DNA of 64,000 nt. Origin: Tessaracoccus sp. MC1865. Its GTDB lineage: Bacteria > Actinomycetota > Actinomycetes > Propionibacteriales > Propionibacteriaceae. Below are positions 1-8,855 of this stretch, piece by piece. Within the stretch, counting starts at the first letter, position 1. Every line of letters starts with the position of its first letter. The notes beneath the pieces are model-generated. The model was not told the origin of the DNA. It made no database searches and saw only the letters and a program-made list of their open reading frames with translations. Location: the NCBI RefSeq assembly GCF_017815535.1, contig NZ_CP072596.1, positions 806,001 through 870,000 on the forward strand, given 5' to 3'. The position numbers and the translations under genes are program-made.

Positions 1-2898
1 CCCTGCCTTGGCCATCAGGCCGTTGTGCTCCAGCCACTCGTCGGCCGCGGCGTACTCCTCGTCGGTGATCGTGTAGAGCTGGAAGCCGGACAACACCTTC
101 GTGCCCGCCGTGTGCATGGCGCGCATGAGCGCAAGGGTGACGAGCTTGTACGACGGGATGGACGGATTGGTCGCGCCCAGGACGAAGGGGTGGTCGCGCT
201 CGTCACCGTTGTTGTCGAGGAGGGTGGCCGCTTCGGCGTCGGTGCGGGCGACGATGAGGCCCGGCACACCCATGATGTCGAGCTGGAACCGCGCCGCGTT
301 GAGACGCTTGATCTGCTCGTCGACCCCCACGAGCACCTTGCCGCCCTGGTGGCCGCACTTCTTCGTGCCGGGGCGCTGGTCCTCGATGTGGTAGCCCGTC
401 ACGCCCACCTCGACGAAGCGGCGGATGAGGTTGCGCACGTGGGCGTCGCCACCGTGGCCGGTGTCGGCATCGGCGATGATGAACGGCCGGTAGTCGACGG
501 GGGCGGGGGCCACCGCGAGGTCCTCTGGGCGCATGCGGGCCCGTAGGTAGGTCTGGTTGCGGTCAGCGGTCAGCAGCGCGCGCACGATGCCGGCCGCCTC
601 GTCGGGAACCTGCGAGAGGGGGTAACTGGCCAGGTCCGCGCCTGGGTCCTCGGTGACCGATCCCTTGGCCGAGGTGGCCCACCCGCCCAGGTAGATGCCC
701 TCCATGCCCATGCGCTTCATGGTCACGGCCTGGCTGGGGGAGTAGGGGCCGAATGTGGTGATCGACTTCTTCTCCGAGAACAGCTCGCGCAGCCGCGTGT
801 GGAAGGCGGCGGCGTTGTCGCGGGCGATCGGGTACGCCGTGGGGATGGTGCCGCGCTGCTCCGCCACCTGGCGGGCCGAGTAGAGCCGCTTGATTCCGGC
901 GAAGCGGTCGCCGTCCATGTACTGCTGGATGTCGGTGGCGGTCTGATCGATGGTCATGTCAGGTCCCTCGTTGGTTGACGTGATGGGATGGTCGGTGGGC
1001 GTCGGCGCTGCGGCCAGATCGAGGTTCCAGGTGATGCGGGTGCCGTCGTCGGCGAACGCGGTGAGGTACCGCTCGATCCGGGCCTCGGCCTCGCGCAGGC
1101 CGTGGTTGTTGAGGTTGAGGTTGAGCAGATCGATGTACCAGGGCGCCTTGACCGGGTACGTGACGTAGGCGCGCACGATCTCCCGCGCGATGGGCAGGGT
1201 CGTGGTCTTCGACACCTCGTGGACGTCTCTGGCATCCGCGGCGACGAGCTTGCGATACTCCTCGTCGAGCAGCCGTTCGAACAGTTCCGCGGTCATCGGA
1301 TCCCCGGCCCTGACGCCGGTCTCGTCGTCGTCGGTGGTGAACGTGGCGCGCTTGTGCAACCACTCCCACAGCACCGAGAGGCGGATCTCGCCCGTGGCCG
1401 CGTCCTCCATCAGGTAGAGCACGCTGTCGTCGCCGAAGAAATCCGCAGGCTTAAGCGCCGCGGCCTGGAACCCCTGGCCGAACGCGTTGCCGTACTGGAG
1501 CCCCACGCTCAGGAGGTCGCGGGCGCCGCGGACGGTGCGGGGCGCGTCCTCCAGCTGGGTCAGGGCACGGGCGTCCTCGGCGGTGTAGGTCAGCGCCGGG
1601 AACTCGCGCCCGAGCTGGTTGTCGTCGCCGACGCGTTCCCAGACCGGCCGCATGATGTGCACCATCTTCCAGTGGGCCACCCACTTGCCCGAGGCGCCCT
1701 CGCGCTGCTCGCGCTCGCCGCCGGCCACCGCCCTGGTCATGGCCGTGGCGACCCCCTCCTCGCTGCCGACGGGGATGTTGGGCTCCATCCCGCCCTGCCA
1801 GAGCGAGAAGTTGCCTGCCGCGTCGGGCGTGTTGACGGCCCTGCGGACGCGGTCCTCGTAGGCGCGCATGTAGGCGTACGTCATGGTGATGGCGTCGATG
1901 TTGGGGTTGGTGAACTCGGGATCCCAGGCCATGGCGTCGGAGACTGAGTTGATGTAGTCCCAGCGGCCGGTGTTGAAGCCGACGAAGTGGAGGCCGAGCG
2001 CCGCCCGGATCTCCATCAGCTGGAAGGAGGCCTCCACCTGCTCCACCAGCACGTAGCCGAGGATGGTGCCCCGGGTGAGGCCCAGATGGTCCTCGAGCGC
2101 GTCCATCAACCGGCCCCAGTGGGCGGCCTCGGCAGCGGTCTGGATCTTGGGCAGGTACAGCACGATCGAGCGACCCTGCTCAGCCAGGTTGCGGTGGTTG
2201 TGCACGACGTAGAGCACCAGATCGGTGATGCTGGCCGAGAAGCCCCGGGCGTCGTCGTGTGTGAGGTGGCGGTCGTCCAGGTGGAGTCCGCGGCAGCGGA
2301 AGATCCGCGTGGTGAACTCCAACTGCTCCCGCCAGTCGCCGATGATCTCTCGGCCGAGGAAGCCGCGCGCCCACTCATTCATCTCGCCGGCGACCTGCTC
2401 GGCCACGGCGAGGAACTGCGGATCGTTGGCCACCATGAGGCGCAGGTTGCGCTGGGCGTCGAGAGACATGAACCCGGTCTGGCCGAGGGCGTCCTCGCCG
2501 TCGAACATCCAGCCGTCGGCGCCGGACAGCAGGGCGTAGGCGACGTTGCGCAGCCCGGACGCGACGCTCGCCTGCGGCTTCGTGCTCGGCCCTGTGCCTT
2601 GGATCCACTGCCGACGCAGGTCCGCGGGAATCACCGGGCCGGTGAAGCGGCCGGCGCGCGCATCGGCGACGGTGATCCCGGTGCCCTCGATGACGGAGTC
2701 CTCAGCCAGGAACTCGAGGGGTTGCCGCTCGTTGGCGCGTGTGGTCCGGCGCTGGATGCGGCGGTCCATGAGCTCAGCGCGCTGGGTGTCCAGCCCGGCG
2801 AGCGCCTCGAGGGCGGCCACGGCTTCCGGGGTGTAGACGTCCGGGTAGGCGGCAAGAGCCGCGGGGTTGATGCGAATGGTGGTCTGCGCGGTCGACAT
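1..2898 (-). CDS. Malate synthase-isocitrate lyase fusion (bifunctional glyoxylate-bypass enzyme), 3' end cut by window edge
   Basis: One uninterrupted frame of 966 codons carries two enzymes. Residues 1 to about 640 are a malate synthase A-type domain: ED in [17 protein letters not shown], Glu286 in VLVEQ, Asp314 in GRWDY, and Asp499 in [10 protein letters not shown], the position of the catalytic base. A short linker near [15 protein letters not shown] leads to an internal Met at 957 that begins a normal isocitrate lyase N-terminus. The lyase domain has ADTGHGG and the KKCGH active-site motif with Cys848 (349-363). About 110 more residues should lie beyond the edge. The two ATGs are 1941 nt apart (647 codons) and I read no stop between them. 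The start at 2898 has AAGGAG 9 nt upstream. It lies 42 bp behind aceB, probably in one operon. It should make malate from isocitrate, acetyl-CoA and water via glyoxylate on one chain. Internal re-initiation at 957 is possible. Confidence 0.92.
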   Translation of the reverse strand, partial: MSTAQTTIRINPAALAAYPDVYTPEAVAALEALAGLDTQRAELMDRRIQRRTTRANERQPLEFLAEDSVIEGTGITVADARAGRFTGPVIPADLRRQWIQGTGPSTKPQASVASGLRNVAYALLSGADGWMFDGEDALGQTGFMSLDAQRNLRLMVANDPQFLAVAEQVAGEMNEWARGFLGREIIGDWREQLEFTTRIFRCRGLHLDDRHLTHDDARGFSASITDLVLYVVHNHRNLAEQGRSIVLYLPKIQTAAEAAHWGRLMDALEDHLGLTRGTILGYVLVEQVEASFQLMEIRAALGLHFVGFNTGRWDYINSVSDAMAWDPEFTNPNIDAITMTYAYMRAYEDRVRRAVNTPDAAGNFSLWQGGMEPNIPVGSEEGVATAMTRAVAGGEREQREGASGKWVAHWKMVHIMRPVWERVGDDNQLGREFPALTYTAEDARALTQLEDAPRTVRGARDLLSVGLQYGNAFGQGFQAAALKPADFFGDDSVLYLMEDAATGEIRLSVLWEWLHKRATFTTDDDETGVRAGDPMTAELFERLLDEEYRKLVAADARDVHEVSKTTTLPIAREIVRAYVTYPVKAPWYIDLLNLNLNNHGLREAEARIERYLTAFADDGTRITWNLDLAAAPTPTDHPITSTNEGPDMTIDQTATDIQQYMDGDRFAGIKRLYSARQVAEQRGTIPTAYPIARDNAAAFHTRLRELFSEKKSITTFGPYSPSQAVTMKRMGMEGIYLGGWATSAKGSVTEDPGADLASYPLSQVPDEAAGIVRALLTADRNQTYLRARMRPEDLAVAPAPVDYRPFIIADADTGHGGDAHVRNLIRRFVEVGVTGYHIEDQRPGTKKCGHQGGKVLVGVDEQIKRLNAARFQLDIMGVPGLIVARTDAEAATLLDNNGDERDHPFVLGATNPSIPSYKLVTLALMRAMHTAGTKVLSGFQLYTITDEEYAAADEWLEHNGLMAKAG

Positions 2899-2940
2899 TG
2901 ACGGGTGCTCCTTCTTTTCTGGACGGGGTGATGGGGGAGG

Positions 2941-4530
2941 TCAGGCGTCGAGGAGGTAGCGCCGGTAGGCGTGTTCGGTGACCGACGGGGGCAGGACCTC
3001 GCCCAGGGCTCCGAACTCGACGAGGTGGCGGATCGCCGCGAGCCGGCCGTCGTGGCGGGAATCGTCGTCGGCGCTGAGCGCCTCGAGTTCCCGGTCCAGG
3101 GCGTCGACCAGCACGTGCCGGGTGACGGGCAGTCCGCCGTCGCTGGTGACCCCGGTCCGGGACCACTGCCACAGTTGGGCCCGCGCGATCTCGGTGGTGG
3201 AGGTCTCCTGCAGCAGGCCGTCGACGGCGATCTCGCCGCGGCCGTCGAGCCAGGCGTCGAGGAACCGGACCAGGACGGCCATGTTCGCCGCGATCCCATC
3301 GGCCGTGACGGGGCCGGGCTCCTCCAGGGTGAGCAGGTGCTCCGAGGTGACGCCGGGGTCGTCGAGCTTGGCCTCGAGCTGGTGGGGCCGGCTGGCCAGG
3401 ACACCGGCGTAGGCCTCGCGGCACGTGCCGATCAGGTCCACCTGCGCGACCCAGGAGCCGTCGAAACCGCGGCGGGCGTCGCTCTCCTTGGCGGCTCGGA
3501 CCTGCTCCGAGGAATCCACCTCGTCCGTGGTCGTGGCGGTGAGCCCGCCGAGGGCATGGGCCCCGCGTCGGTGCGCCGTGTGGACCAGCAGGTCGAAGAA
3601 GGCCTGCAGGTGACCGGCGTCGAAGGTGATGTCCCGGCGGTCCGGCAGCTGGAAGCTGGCATCCCCGCCGAGCTGCTTGATGATGCTGAAGATGTAATCC
3701 CAGCGGCCCGCAGCGAGGCCCGCCGCGTGCCCGCGCAGTTCGAAGAGGATCTCGTCCATCTCGAAGGCTGCGGTGATGGTCTCGATGAGGACTGTCGCCC
3801 GGATGCAGTTGGCCGGCAGCCCCAGTGAGGCCTCGGCGAAGTCGAAGACGTCGTTCCAGAGGCGGGCCTCCTGGTGGGTTTCGAGCTTCGGCAGGTAGAA
3901 GTACGGGCCACGGTCCTGCTCGAGCAGCGGGGCCGCGTTGTGGAAGCAGTGCAGTGCGAAGTCCACGAGGCTGGCGGGGACGGGCTCGGAGTCGACCTTG
4001 ATGTGGCGCTCGAGGAGGTGCCAGCCCCGCGGGCGCAGGACGACGGTGGGGCCACCCTCGGCCCGGATCCCGGGCAGGCCGCCCGCCACCGTGGCCTTGA
4101 GGTTGAGGTGGCCGGTGATGATGTTGGCCCAGGTGGGGCTCGTGGAATCCTCGAAGTCGGCGATCCAGACGTCGGCGTCCGAGTTGACCGCCTCGATGCA
4201 GGAGGCTGCATCCACCGGGCCGCTCAACTCGACGACGCGACGCTCGAGGCCGGGGGCCGGCGCCGGGACCGACCAGTCGTCGTTGCGGATCGCGGTGGTC
4301 TCGGGCAGGAAGCCGAGGGTGTCGCGGCGGGTGGTGCGGCGGAAGCGGGCATCCAGAAGAGCTAGGCGGCGCTTGCTGAACTTGCGGTGGAGGGCACGGA
4401 TGAATTCCAGCGCCTCGGGGGTGAGAAGGGTTTCGTCTCCGGGGACCGGATCCCCGACCACCGACAGGTGGTATCCCGCGGAGGGCGTCGTTGCCTGGAG
4501 ACGGTTTGTCTGGGATGGGTTCGTGAACAT
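2941..4530 (-). CDS. aceB: Malate synthase A, stand-alone copy with altered catalytic motif
   Basis: This encodes a 529-residue protein of normal malate synthase A length (glyoxylate + acetyl-CoA to malate). Recognisable family blocks are WIADFEDSTSPTW, LRPRGWHL, YLPKLETHQEA, VLIETITAAFEMDEI and GRWDYIFS. Where the family normally reads MEDAAT around the catalytic-base Asp, this protein reads QETSTTEI, so Glu442 replaces that Asp; the fused copy downstream keeps MEDAAT. The position agrees closely with Asp447 of the E. coli enzyme. The frame stays open to 4725, but the conserved N-terminus fits ATG 4530, or ATG 4542 four codons earlier. Neither has a clear Shine-Dalgarno sequence. It is first in a likely operon with the fusion gene and has a TTGGCAAA element about 50 bp upstream. 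Confidence 0.9.
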   Translation of the reverse strand: MFTNPSQTNRLQATTPSAGYHLSVVGDPVPGDETLLTPEALEFIRALHRKFSKRRLALLDARFRRTTRRDTLGFLPETTAIRNDDWSVPAPAPGLERRVVELSGPVDAASCIEAVNSDADVWIADFEDSTSPTWANIITGHLNLKATVAGGLPGIRAEGGPTVVLRPRGWHLLERHIKVDSEPVPASLVDFALHCFHNAAPLLEQDRGPYFYLPKLETHQEARLWNDVFDFAEASLGLPANCIRATVLIETITAAFEMDEILFELRGHAAGLAAGRWDYIFSIIKQLGGDASFQLPDRRDITFDAGHLQAFFDLLVHTAHRRGAHALGGLTATTTDEVDSSEQVRAAKESDARRGFDGSWVAQVDLIGTCREAYAGVLASRPHQLEAKLDDPGVTSEHLLTLEEPGPVTADGIAANMAVLVRFLDAWLDGRGEIAVDGLLQETSTTEIARAQLWQWSRTGVTSDGGLPVTRHVLVDALDRELEALSADDDSRHDGRLAAIRHLVEFGALGEVLPPSVTEHAYRRYLLDA

Positions 4531-4576
4531 GTCGATAAGCATCCGGTGCGCCGCGAGGAGGCCACAAGGGTGCCGA

Positions 4577-4584
4577 TTTGCCAA
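4577..4584 (-). promoter_or_regulatory. Candidate binding site of the RamB-like regulator upstream of aceB
   Basis: The minus strand reads TTGGCAAA here, close to the TTTGCAAA-type half sites described for the RamB/PrpR family. Related TTGGCA elements precede the regulator's own gene. The rest of the 4531-4740 gap holds no gene that I can support. The site is inferred. Confidence 0.35.
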
Positions 4585-4740
4585 GTATCGAAAACCACAA
4601 ATGACGTGTCTGTGAAGCCAGTGAACGCACGCACCGCTGCGTCGGAGGTTGAGAACGCTCACACCGCCTGCGCAATCAGCTCTGGCTAGGTCCTGCCCAC
4701 ACCTCCACGTGCGAAGAACCGCCAAGCGGGAAGCGACGCC

Positions 4741-6144
4741 TCAGGTTGACAGTGGGTACGGAGCGAAGCTACTGCGTGACTCGTCGACGCGCAGCGCCAG
4801 CCCGACGGGAGGGGTGGCCCGCTGGATGCAGCGGGGCCGGTCGCACGTCCGGCAGCCGGGGCCGATGGGCACCACGTCCGGCTCGATGAGGTCGAGGCCG
4901 AGGCTGTAGATGAGCCTGCCCGCCTGCCGCAGTTCGCAGCCGAGCCCGATCACGAAGGTCTTGGCGGGGCTACCGTAGCCACCCCGACGGTGGGTGACCG
5001 TGCGGGCGATCCACAGGTAGCGCTGACCGTCGGGCATCTCCGCCACCTGCACCTTGACCTGGCCAGGCGAACTGAACGCTTCGTAGATGTTCCACAGGGG
5101 GCAGGTACCGCCGTCGCGCGAGAAATGGAAGCCCGTGGCCGACTGGCGCTTAGAGACGTTCCCGGCCCGGTCGACGCGGATGAAGATCAGGGGGACGCCG
5201 CGCATCCCGGGTCGCTGCAGCGTGCTGAGACGGTGCGCGGCGGTCTCGTAGCCCACGTCGAAGTGCTCGGCCAGTTCCTCGACGTCGTAGCGGAGCCTCT
5301 CCGCGCGCCTGAAGAACTCCGTGTACGGCAGCACCAGTGCCGCCGCGAAGTAGTGCGCCAGACCGATCCGCGCGAGGGTCCGGCTCGTTTCGTCGGGCCA
5401 CTCGACGGTGGTCAGCGCCTCGTCCAGCAGGTGCTCGGCCTCGAGGTAGGCCAGTTGCGTCGCCATCCGGAAGGCCTGTTGCCCTTGGCGCAGATCCGGG
5501 GCCAGGACGAGCGTGCGGTGCCGCTCGTCGTAGGCGTGCATGTCCTGGGCGAGCCCGCCACGGTCGATGGTGACCTGCACCCCATGGACCGTCTCCAGGT
5601 GGGAGCGGAGTTGGTGCATCAGGTCGCCGCCTCGGTGCCCCACAGCCTTCGCGAGTCGCTCGGCGGTACGGTCGAGCGCGTTGAAGTAGTTGAGGTGCTT
5701 GTCGAAGAACTCCAAGACCCTCTCGTGCGGCATCAGCGCCAGCCGCCCGCCGGCGCGCGCCGTGTCCGATTCCACGAGGGTGACGGCATCGCGGTACCCG
5801 CGGTGGAGACGGACGATGGCCTCGGTGACCTCAGGCATGGTGCGGGCGATCTGCTGCAGGTCGCTCAACGGGAGGGTGCGTGCCTCGTCGTCGGAGGATT
5901 CGCGCAGCGCCTCCCGCAGTTGCGCCAACTGGCGCGCAGTGTCACGCGGGGAGAAGTACGACGGATCGATGCCGAACAGTTCCGTCAGACGGACGAGGAC
6001 CGTGACGGTCAGCGGCCGGGTGTCGTGCTCGATCTGGTTGAGGTAGCTGGGGGAGATCACCAGCACGCGCGCGAGCTCCACCTGGGACAGCCCGCGCTCC
6101 TCGCGCAGTCTCCTCAGGCGTGCACCACCGAACACCTTCTCCAT
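4741..6144 (-). CDS. XRE-family short-chain fatty acyl regulator, RamB/PrpR-like
   Basis: This 467-residue protein has an N-terminal helix-turn-helix (residues about 8-62, with GLSQVELARVLVISPSYLNQIE). A middle region resembles the IrrE/ImmA domain but lacks HExxH, and a cysteine-bearing C-terminal region contains CRTCDRPRC. This layout is that of the RamB (Corynebacterium) and PrpR (Mycobacterium) regulators of acetate, propionate and glyoxylate-cycle genes. Its place directly upstream of two glyoxylate-cycle genes supports the same role. ATG 6144 lies 6 nt behind a TAGCGT -10 box, which suggests a leaderless transcript. TTGGCA repeats overlapping its promoter suggest autoregulation. Cysteine-bound metal or an acyl-CoA ligand are both possible. 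Confidence 0.85.
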   Translation of the reverse strand: MEKVFGGARLRRLREERGLSQVELARVLVISPSYLNQIEHDTRPLTVTVLVRLTELFGIDPSYFSPRDTARQLAQLREALRESSDDEARTLPLSDLQQIARTMPEVTEAIVRLHRGYRDAVTLVESDTARAGGRLALMPHERVLEFFDKHLNYFNALDRTAERLAKAVGHRGGDLMHQLRSHLETVHGVQVTIDRGGLAQDMHAYDERHRTLVLAPDLRQGQQAFRMATQLAYLEAEHLLDEALTTVEWPDETSRTLARIGLAHYFAAALVLPYTEFFRRAERLRYDVEELAEHFDVGYETAAHRLSTLQRPGMRGVPLIFIRVDRAGNVSKRQSATGFHFSRDGGTCPLWNIYEAFSSPGQVKVQVAEMPDGQRYLWIARTVTHRRGGYGSPAKTFVIGLGCELRQAGRLIYSLGLDLIEPDVVPIGPGCRTCDRPRCIQRATPPVGLALRVDESRSSFAPYPLST

Positions 6145-6150
6145 GTCGAC

Positions 6151-6156
6151 ACGCTA
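6151..6156 (-). promoter_or_regulatory. -10 element of the RamB-like regulator gene
   Basis: TAGCGT on the minus strand ends 6 nt before ATG 6144, the geometry of a leaderless transcript. It supports the chosen start. Confidence 0.5.
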
Positions 6157-6175
6157 GCGTCCCGCGTCTCCCGCG

Positions 6176-6211
6176 TTGGCAGAATTGGCAACCTGTGGCT
6201 GGCGCTGCCAA
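6176..6211. promoter_or_regulatory. TTGGCA repeat cluster, putative autoregulatory operator
   Basis: TTGGCA occurs at 6176-6181 and 6185-6190, with an inverted TGCCAA at 6206-6211. The first copies fall where the -35 region of the regulator promoter would be. The same core occurs as TTGGCAAA before aceB, so a shared operator is plausible. Confidence 0.4.
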
Positions 6212-6299
6212 CTGGCCACCCGGGGCGGGGGATTGCCGTCGGCTTCCCGGCCGCGGCCCTGCGGGAACGGGGAGTAGATTTCGTCCTCGGAGGTGCGGC

Positions 6300-6485
6300 G
6301 TGGATCGCTGGTGGATGGTTCTCTCGATTGCGGCAGGGGTGTTCCTCGTGGCGTTCGGCGGTCTCGTGGTCATGGCTGGCCAGGCCGACGACTCACCCGG
6401 CCTGGGCGGGCTGGGTCTCATCACCGTCGTCATCGGCGCGGTGTTGCTCGTGCGCACGCTGCAGGGACAATTCCGTCGACGCTGA
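6300..6485 (+). CDS. Small two-helix membrane protein
   Basis: GTG 6300 is preceded by GGAGG (6289-6293) at ideal spacing and opens a 61-residue frame. Two hydrophobic segments are visible, about residues 5-25 (MVLSIAAGVFLVAFGGLVVM) and 35-53 (LGLITVVIGAVLLVRTL), followed by a basic tail QGQFRRR. A TAGATT -10-like box lies at 6274-6279. I recognise no family. It is probably an inner-membrane protein with both ends on the same side. An upstream in-frame ATG at 6120 would overlap the divergent regulator gene and lacks a ribosome binding site. Confidence 0.6.
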   Translation: MDRWWMVLSIAAGVFLVAFGGLVVMAGQADDSPGLGGLGLITVVIGAVLLVRTLQGQFRRR

Positions 6486-6500
6486 CCCCGTCGAACGGGC

Positions 6501-7256
6501 TCAGCCTCCCGTCGTCAGCAGGGCCGCGAAGACCCGGGCCAGCAGTTCCCGGGGGAGGGGCTCGTCCAGCGGGAACCAGAGCGTGCCCTTGCCCCGGCGG
6601 TAGGGCTTCAGCTCCGCCTCCAGGGCACTGTCCTTCGGCACGGGGTAGACGCCGATGTGATCGCGCCACCCCGAGATGAATCCGTGGGCCCGTTTCGTGC
6701 CCGCCGGGCGGTAGCCGATGATGTCGTAGCTGAGCACCTCCTGCGCCTCAGGGGCAACCTCGCGGACCAGTGCCCTCAACTCATCCAGATGGGGACGGGC
6801 GGCGTTCGGCACCGAGGCCAGGTATTCGTCGACGGTGGTGGGTTTGGCCGGCGGGGGTCCGGTGTGGTGCTGGAACGAGCGTTGCACCAACTCGCGCAGG
6901 ACCTCCGCGTCGACATCGGCGAGCTTGTTGAGATACAGGCAACTGACGCTGGTGCGGTGCTTGCCCAGGCGGTCGAGCAGGTCTCCGTGCCGCTCGAAAC
7001 CCTCGGGGATGTAGACCGTGATGGCGGATCTCCGTGGGCTGAAGGACAGTAGCCCCATCTCGCCCTCGCGCCCGGACGCGAGCCGGTAGGAGGTGCTGCC
7101 GAAGCCGATGATGCTGGGTCCCCACATCACCGGTTCCTCCCCTGAGACCTCCCGCATCATGGCGATGAGATCCTCAGCCTCCCCGCGACGACGCGCGTCC
7201 AGGCCGTCGAGGAAGTCCGGCACCGGAGTGGTGGTGGGTCGGGTCTTGTTCTCCAT
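6501..7256 (-). CDS. Tandem DUF1801 (YdhG-like) domain protein
   Basis: The protein has 251 residues and two DUF1801-like halves. The first (about 10-110) has a phosphate-type pocket signature around PVMWGPSIIGFG and AITVYIPEGF. The second (about 125-250) has VDEYLASVP, YDIIGYRPAG and HIGVYPVPKDS. The family's biochemical function is unsettled; members resemble iron-chaperone frataxin folds and are usually single-domain. ATG 7256 is preferred over GTG 7262 because TAGCGT at 7263-7268 lies exactly 6 nt upstream, which fits a leaderless message. It converges on the small membrane protein gene. Confidence 0.75.
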   Translation of the reverse strand: MENKTRPTTTPVPDFLDGLDARRRGEAEDLIAMMREVSGEEPVMWGPSIIGFGSTSYRLASGREGEMGLLSFSPRRSAITVYIPEGFERHGDLLDRLGKHRTSVSCLYLNKLADVDAEVLRELVQRSFQHHTGPPPAKPTTVDEYLASVPNAARPHLDELRALVREVAPEAQEVLSYDIIGYRPAGTKRAHGFISGWRDHIGVYPVPKDSALEAELKPYRRGKGTLWFPLDEPLPRELLARVFAALLTTGG

Positions 7257-7337
7257 ACCCACACGCTAAGCCACGGTCGGCGAGGAGAATCGTGATTGGC
7301 GCACGCGGCGTGCGTCACACGCGCACGAGGAGCAGCA

Positions 7338-7463
7338 ATGAACCCGGGAATGGCCTGGCAGGGCTACTTCGTGGACACGCAGGGCAGCGTCTTCGGCGTC
7401 CACCAGCTCGACGAGACCGCCGGCCTCGACGCCGGGCAGGCCCGGGCGGAGGGCGCGTCCTGA
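7338..7463 (+). pseudogene. C-terminal remnant of a VOC (glyoxalase/bleomycin-resistance) family gene
   Basis: A 41-codon frame beginning MNPGMAWQGYFVDTQG and continuing SVFGVHQLDETAG matches the typical last beta strands of VOC proteins (GYFxDPxGNxFGLxQ). The first three quarters of such a protein are missing upstream. A GAGGAG-like element precedes the ATG, so it could still be translated. It is most simply a deletion relic. Confidence 0.5.
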
Positions 7464-7498
7464 CCCGTTCTGGCGGCCATGCAGAGAAGTGCCAGGAA

Positions 7499-7517
7499 TC
7501 AAAATCCTCGATTTTGA
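7499..7517. promoter_or_regulatory. Perfect inverted repeat upstream of the cold-shock gene
   Basis: TCAAAATC and GATTTTGA flank a 3-nt centre. The AT-rich hairpin or operator stands out from the GC-rich background and lies just upstream of the putative csp promoter (TAAGCT, 7550-7555). Its function is unknown. Confidence 0.4.
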
Positions 7518-7693
7518 CGCCCGACTCGCCGTTTGGGCCCGAATGAGGCTAAGCTGGAGACCTGCTCGGCAGTAGGTGTTGTACAGCCATTAGGCAATGG
7601 TCGTCAGGCCACGCGGTTCCCTCTGAGAAGTGTGACGAGCAGACACCAGTTGTGGTCGAAAGTCGGCCACACAAAGCCAGAAGGGCTTAAGTC

Positions 7694-7900
7694 ATGGCTA
7701 CAGGTACGGTCAAGTGGTTCAACGGTGAGAAGGGCTTCGGGTTCATTGCACCCGACGACAAGTCGGAAGATGTATTCGTGCACTTCTCGGCCATCAAGTC
7801 CACGGGCTACCGGTCGGTAGAAGAAGGAGAGAAGGTCGAGTACGACGTCGAGCAGGGTCCCAAGGGTCTCCAGGCCTCGAACGTCACCGTCCTTCGCTGA
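7694..7900 (+). CDS. Cold-shock protein, CspA family
   Basis: This 68-residue single cold-shock domain is an RNA/ssDNA chaperone. RNP1 is KGFGFI ([12 protein letters not shown]) and RNP2 is VFVHFSAI; the length is typical. A putative -10 box TAAGCT at 7550-7555 would give a 5' leader of about 130 nt (7562-7693). Long structured leaders are common for csp genes and usually control translation with temperature. A strong intrinsic terminator follows directly, so it is monocistronic. The stop is at 7898-7900. Confidence 0.95.
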   Translation: MATGTVKWFNGEKGFGFIAPDDKSEDVFVHFSAIKSTGYRSVEEGEKVEYDVEQGPKGLQASNVTVLR

Positions 7901-7912
7901 CGCTTAGAGCTC

Positions 7913-7956
7913 AAAGGGCCGTTGCCTCCAGGAATGGAGGCAGCGGCCCTTTGTTA
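7913..7956 (+). terminator. Intrinsic terminator after csp
   Basis: A long GC-rich stem (AAAGGGCCGTTGCCTCC pairing with GGAGGCAGCGGCCCTTT) with a 5-6 nt loop is followed by TTGTTATT. Confidence 0.85.
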
Positions 7957-8057
7957 TTCCGCCAGTCTCCCCACCGGAAGGTTGCGACACCGCCTCAAAC
8001 TCCCTTGACCCGCGTGGGTCTAGGGTTGATCCAGGATCCGACGCAAAGGAGCGTGCC

Positions 8058-8843
8058 GTGACAGATCCTCTCCTGGTCTCAATCGACGATGGCCTGGCCC
8101 ATCTCACCCTCAACCGCCCTGAGCGGCTCAACGCCTTCAACGCTGATCTCGCCCGCGCCTGGGAGAAGGCGACGGTCGACATAACCTCGCGCAGCGACGT
8201 CGGGGCCATCCTGATCGACGGGGCCGGCCCGGGCTTCTGCGCGGGCGGGGACGTCGTCGACATGGCCACGACCATGGGCTCGCCGTCGGATCTGGAGGAG
8301 TTGGCGCACACCATCAACCGGGGGATCCGGGCCCTGACGGAGTCGAGCATCCCTGTGGTGGCTGCCGTCCACGGCGTGACGGCAGGCGGCGGGCTGGGCG
8401 TGCTGCTCAGCTCTGACTACGTGGTGGCCGCCGCCGGAGCCCGGATCGGAAGCCGCTACGCGAACATCGGCCTCACGCCTGACCTATCCGTCACCGCGCA
8501 GTTGTCCCGCGCCGTCGGCACCCGTCGCGCGCTGCAACTCGTGTTGTCAGACCGCATGCTCACCGCCGAAGAAGCGCAGTGCTGGGGCCTGGTCGCCGAA
8601 GTGGTGCGGGGCGAGGGATACGCCACCCGCGCGCACGCCGTCGCCCGGAGCTGGCTGGACGGCGCGGCCAGTGCCTACGGCGAGGCGAAGCGACTCATCC
8701 GGTCATCGTGCTCGCGGTCCTTCGCGGATCAACTGGACGAGGAGGCCCGCACCATAGCCGCCAGCTTCGGTACGGACGAGGCGCGGGACCGGATCAACGC
8801 GTTCCTGCAGGCCAAGACGGATCGGGCGACGCGCGGTTCGTGA
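8058..8843 (+). CDS. Enoyl-CoA hydratase/isomerase family protein
   Basis: This 261-residue protein is of crotonase-fold length. Visible motifs are LNRPERLNAFN, the first oxyanion-hole block FCAGGDVVDM, and the second block VHGVTAGGGLGVLLSSDYVVAA. In place of the catalytic Glu pair of true hydratases the second helix reads RIGSRYANIGLTPDLSVTAQL, so hydratase activity is uncertain and isomerase or thioesterase-like activity is possible. GTG 8058 has AAAGGAG seven bases upstream. No beta-oxidation partner lies nearby. A hairpin at 8856-8884 separates it from the convergent peroxiredoxin gene. Confidence 0.88.
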   Translation: MTDPLLVSIDDGLAHLTLNRPERLNAFNADLARAWEKATVDITSRSDVGAILIDGAGPGFCAGGDVVDMATTMGSPSDLEELAHTINRGIRALTESSIPVVAAVHGVTAGGGLGVLLSSDYVVAAAGARIGSRYANIGLTPDLSVTAQLSRAVGTRRALQLVLSDRMLTAEEAQCWGLVAEVVRGEGYATRAHAVARSWLDGAASAYGEAKRLIRSSCSRSFADQLDEEARTIAASFGTDEARDRINAFLQAKTDRATRGS

Positions 8844-8855
8844 CCGGCCCGCTGT

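Noticed and set aside
1-957. Isocitrate lyase as a separate gene starting at 957
   Set aside because: The upstream frame is continuous and in phase and there is no clear Shine-Dalgarno specific to 957 beyond GAGGGACCTGAC; kept only as possible internal initiation.
2774-4675. Alternative minus-strand frame overlapping aceB and the fusion gene
   Set aside because: It is rich in Arg, Pro and Gly without domains, and overlaps two well-supported enzymes.
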